Source: CAWEFA01 sp963851385 (GTDB lineage: Bacteria; Bacteroidota; Bacteroidia; Bacteroidales; DTGW01). From it: a DNA stretch of 64,000 nt. The stretch is taken from contig CAWKPE010000026.1 in the NCBI GenBank assembly GCA_963851385.1, forward strand, positions 1 through 64,000, read 5' to 3'. Of this stretch, positions 62,197-64,000 are shown in pieces. The notes under the pieces are model-generated. The model did not search any database, was not told where the DNA came from, and was given only the letters and a program-made list of their open reading frames with translations. Numbering within the stretch: the stretch's first letter is position 1; each line of letters opens with the position of its first letter. Position numbers and translations under genes: made by a program.

Positions 62197-64000
62197 ATGA
62201 AAAGGACTTTATTTTATATACTGTTATTTTTTGTATCATTTATTAGGATAAGTGCTCAAAATATTCAATTTACTGCTTCAGCACCTAAGTCTGTGGGAGT
62301 TGGTGAACAATTTGAAATAACATATACATTAAATGATCAGCCATCAGGATTTAAACCTCCGGAATTTAAAAATCTAAATCTACTGGGTGGTCCGAGTACA
62401 TCTTCCAGCAGTAATGTACAAATAATTAATGGGAAAGTCAGCCAAAATTCAACTTTTAGTTACACTTATGTTTTTAGTGCTAATAATATAGGAACAATTA
62501 ATCTTGAACCTGCCCAGGCTACAATTAATGGTAAATCATATTCCTCAAATTCATTAACCATTGAAGTAGTTAAGTCAGGTAATGCACCAAAAAATAATCC
62601 ACAGGGAAATGTCAACGATAATGCCGGCAATAATCAATCTACAGTTGATTTGGGCAATGGAGATATTTTTGTGCGAATTCTTTTAGATAGAAATACAGTA
62701 TATCAAGGTGAAGGATTCATTGCAACAATTAAATTATTTTCAAAATTAGGTATTTCTAATTTAGGTGGTCCGGAGAATCTTAATCTCGATAATTTTTTCA
62801 GACAAGATATTGAAATTCCTCAAATACGAACTGAACGCGAAAATATTCAAGGGCAAACCTATTTAACTGCCGTGATACAAAAAATTGTTTTGTTTCCACA
62901 GAAAAGTGGTGAAATACGCATCGATCCATTTACTATACAAGTTCAGGTACAAGTTCCAATCCGTGGAAGGCAAAGAAGTTTTTTTGATGATTTTTTCGGC
63001 CCTCAGGTGCAAGAAGTTCAAAAAAAAATATCAAGTCTTCCTGTAAAAATTTATGTAAAACCTTTGCCTGCTAACAACCCGCCATCATATCAGGGGGCAG
63101 TGGGTGACTTTAACTTTAAAACTAGCGTTGACAAAAAAAATGTAAAAACTAACGATGCAATTAATTTAAAAATTACTGTTTCAGGAAATGGCAATTTAAA
63201 AATGATAAATCCTTTAGATATAAAATTTCCCAGTGATTTTGAAACATACGATCCAAAAATTTCTGTTAATACAAATGTTTCTAATGCAGGTGTTACCGGG
63301 AGCAAGTCATTTGAATATTTGGTTATTCCTAGGCATTCCGGCAATTTTAAAATACCGTCAATAGAATTTAGCTATTTCGATCTTAAATCAAAACAATACA
63401 AAACCCTGTCTTCGGGCGATATAGACATAAATGTCGAAAAAAGTGAAAATGAAGGCACTACTAACGTTATTTCAGGAGTCAGCAAAGAAGATGTAAAATT
63501 TTTAGGAAAAGATATTCAGTTCATCATGACTCAGATTCCTGTACTTAGGAAAAAGGGAGAATTTCTTTTTGGTAGTCTTCGTTTCTGTTTGTATTATATA
63601 GTATCATTTGTTTTATTTATTATCCTCGTTCTTTTATGGCGTAAAAGAATTCGCGAAAATGCCAACATTATCCTGGTTCGAAATAAAAGAGCCAACAAAA
63701 TTGCTCGCATGCGACTTAAAGATGCACATCTTTACATGAAAGACAACAAAAAAGAAGAATTTTATGAGTTTATTTTAAAAGCTTTGTGGGGTTATATGAG
63801 CGATAAACTAAGCATTCCGGTTGCCGAATTGTCGAGAGAAAAAGTGATTGAAGAAACAGGTTTGCGAAAAATTGAACATGATATTGTACAAAAGTTTCTT
63901 GAAATACTTGATACCTGTGAATATGCCCGTTATGCTCCTATTGAAGACAGTACTCAAATGGATACAATTTATAAAGATGCGATTACAGTAATTAGTCAAA
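62197..64000 (+). CDS. batD: BatD (oxygen tolerance) family protein, partial at the window edge
   Basis: The gene starts at ATG 62197 with a signal peptide (ending ISAQN) and stays open to the last base, so the C-terminus is cut off. Repeated beta-sandwich domains follow (SVGVGEQFEITYTLNDQPSG, FVRILLDRNTVYQGEGFIAT, DFNFKTSVDKKNVKTNDAIN). A transmembrane segment (about residues 463-483, YIVSFVLFIILVLLW) and a cytoplasmic helical part (LKDAHLYMKDNKKEEFYEFI) come last. This is the standard BatD layout. It presents periplasmic domains to the VWA proteins of the same operon; the exact job is unknown. No earlier start is needed, because the signal peptide fits. Confidence 0.93.
   Translation, partial: MKRTLFYILLFFVSFIRISAQNIQFTASAPKSVGVGEQFEITYTLNDQPSGFKPPEFKNLNLLGGPSTSSSSNVQIINGKVSQNSTFSYTYVFSANNIGTINLEPAQATINGKSYSSNSLTIEVVKSGNAPKNNPQGNVNDNAGNNQSTVDLGNGDIFVRILLDRNTVYQGEGFIATIKLFSKLGISNLGGPENLNLDNFFRQDIEIPQIRTERENIQGQTYLTAVIQKIVLFPQKSGEIRIDPFTIQVQVQVPIRGRQRSFFDDFFGPQVQEVQKKISSLPVKIYVKPLPANNPPSYQGAVGDFNFKTSVDKKNVKTNDAINLKITVSGNGNLKMINPLDIKFPSDFETYDPKISVNTNVSNAGVTGSKSFEYLVIPRHSGNFKIPSIEFSYFDLKSKQYKTLSSGDIDINVEKSENEGTTNVISGVSKEDVKFLGKDIQFIMTQIPVLRKKGEFLFGSLRFCLYYIVSFVLFIILVLLWRKRIRENANIILVRNKRANKIARMRLKDAHLYMKDNKKEEFYEFILKALWGYMSDKLSIPVAELSREKVIEETGLRKIEHDIVQKFLEILDTCEYARYAPIEDSTQMDTIYKDAITVISQ

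Overview
The window is AT-rich DNA from a member of the Bacteroidota, most like an anaerobic Bacteroidales-type organism. The reasons are a SusC/SusD pair with surface lipoproteins, promoters with the Bacteroidota -33 TTTG / -7 TAnnTTTG boxes, a complete run of Bat (aerotolerance) genes, a very large alpha-2-macroglobulin, and [FeFe]-hydrogenase maturases. No rRNA, tRNA, CRISPR array or prophage was seen.

Layout. 1-5.2 kb is a graveyard: a ceramidase-like gene, a transglutaminase-like lipoprotein gene and a fused transporter/spermidine-synthase/TPR gene, all broken by several frameshifts. 5.9-12.1 kb is one intact 2079-residue alpha-2-macroglobulin. 12.4-14.4 kb holds an MFS transporter and an MNT/HEPN pair. 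14.6-20.3 kb is the H-cluster maturation locus: hydG, convergent with aspA-hydF-hydE, where aspA carries one frameshift. 20.5-22.6 kb has malate dehydrogenase and a decayed TonB-like gene. 22.6-30.2 kb is a leftward operon: hybrid histidine kinase, gcvT, a ComB-like phosphatase, serC, serA and a DUF1015 gene. 30.5-31.9 kb has a small membrane protein and mazG. 32.3-38.4 kb is a SusC/SusD operon with two more lipoproteins, starting at a textbook promoter and ending at a terminator. 38.4-41.7 kb is a 5'-truncated Rhs gene with an unassigned, glycine-rich C-terminal toxin candidate and a three-helix membrane protein placed like an immunity gene. 41.8-43.4 kb is an IS1182-like insertion sequence sitting at the centre of a palindromic repeat. 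Then come a GH5 hydrolase, a TPR-CHAT lipoprotein, a tiny proline-rich ORF, a broken AddB-like nuclease gene, cysH, pgeF, a methyltransferase-like membrane protein and mnmA. 55.8 kb to the end is the MoxR-DUF58-BatX-BatA-BatB-BatC-BatD operon; BatD runs off the edge.

How the genes fit together. HydE, HydF and HydG build the H-cluster of an [FeFe] hydrogenase that is not in this window. The neighbouring aspA (an ammonia source), serA/serC (serine supply) and gcvT (one-carbon chemistry) are pathways connected with the nitrogen and carbon of the H-cluster bridging ligand, so the 14-30 kb stretch may be a wider functional neighbourhood. The susCD operon and the GH5 enzyme suggest glycan use. The Bat operon suggests envelope or oxidative-stress maintenance.

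The most distinctive non-coding signal is a set of heptanucleotide tandem arrays. They have different unit sequences but the same 7-nt period, lie in many intergenic gaps, and in two places lie inside coding sequence (the alpha-2-macroglobulin and the 3' end of cysH). A second hairpin family with a TGAGC...GTCGAAG core appears three times. Start sites were set by hand: several apparent upstream TTG starts lie inside -7 promoter boxes or repeats and were rejected.
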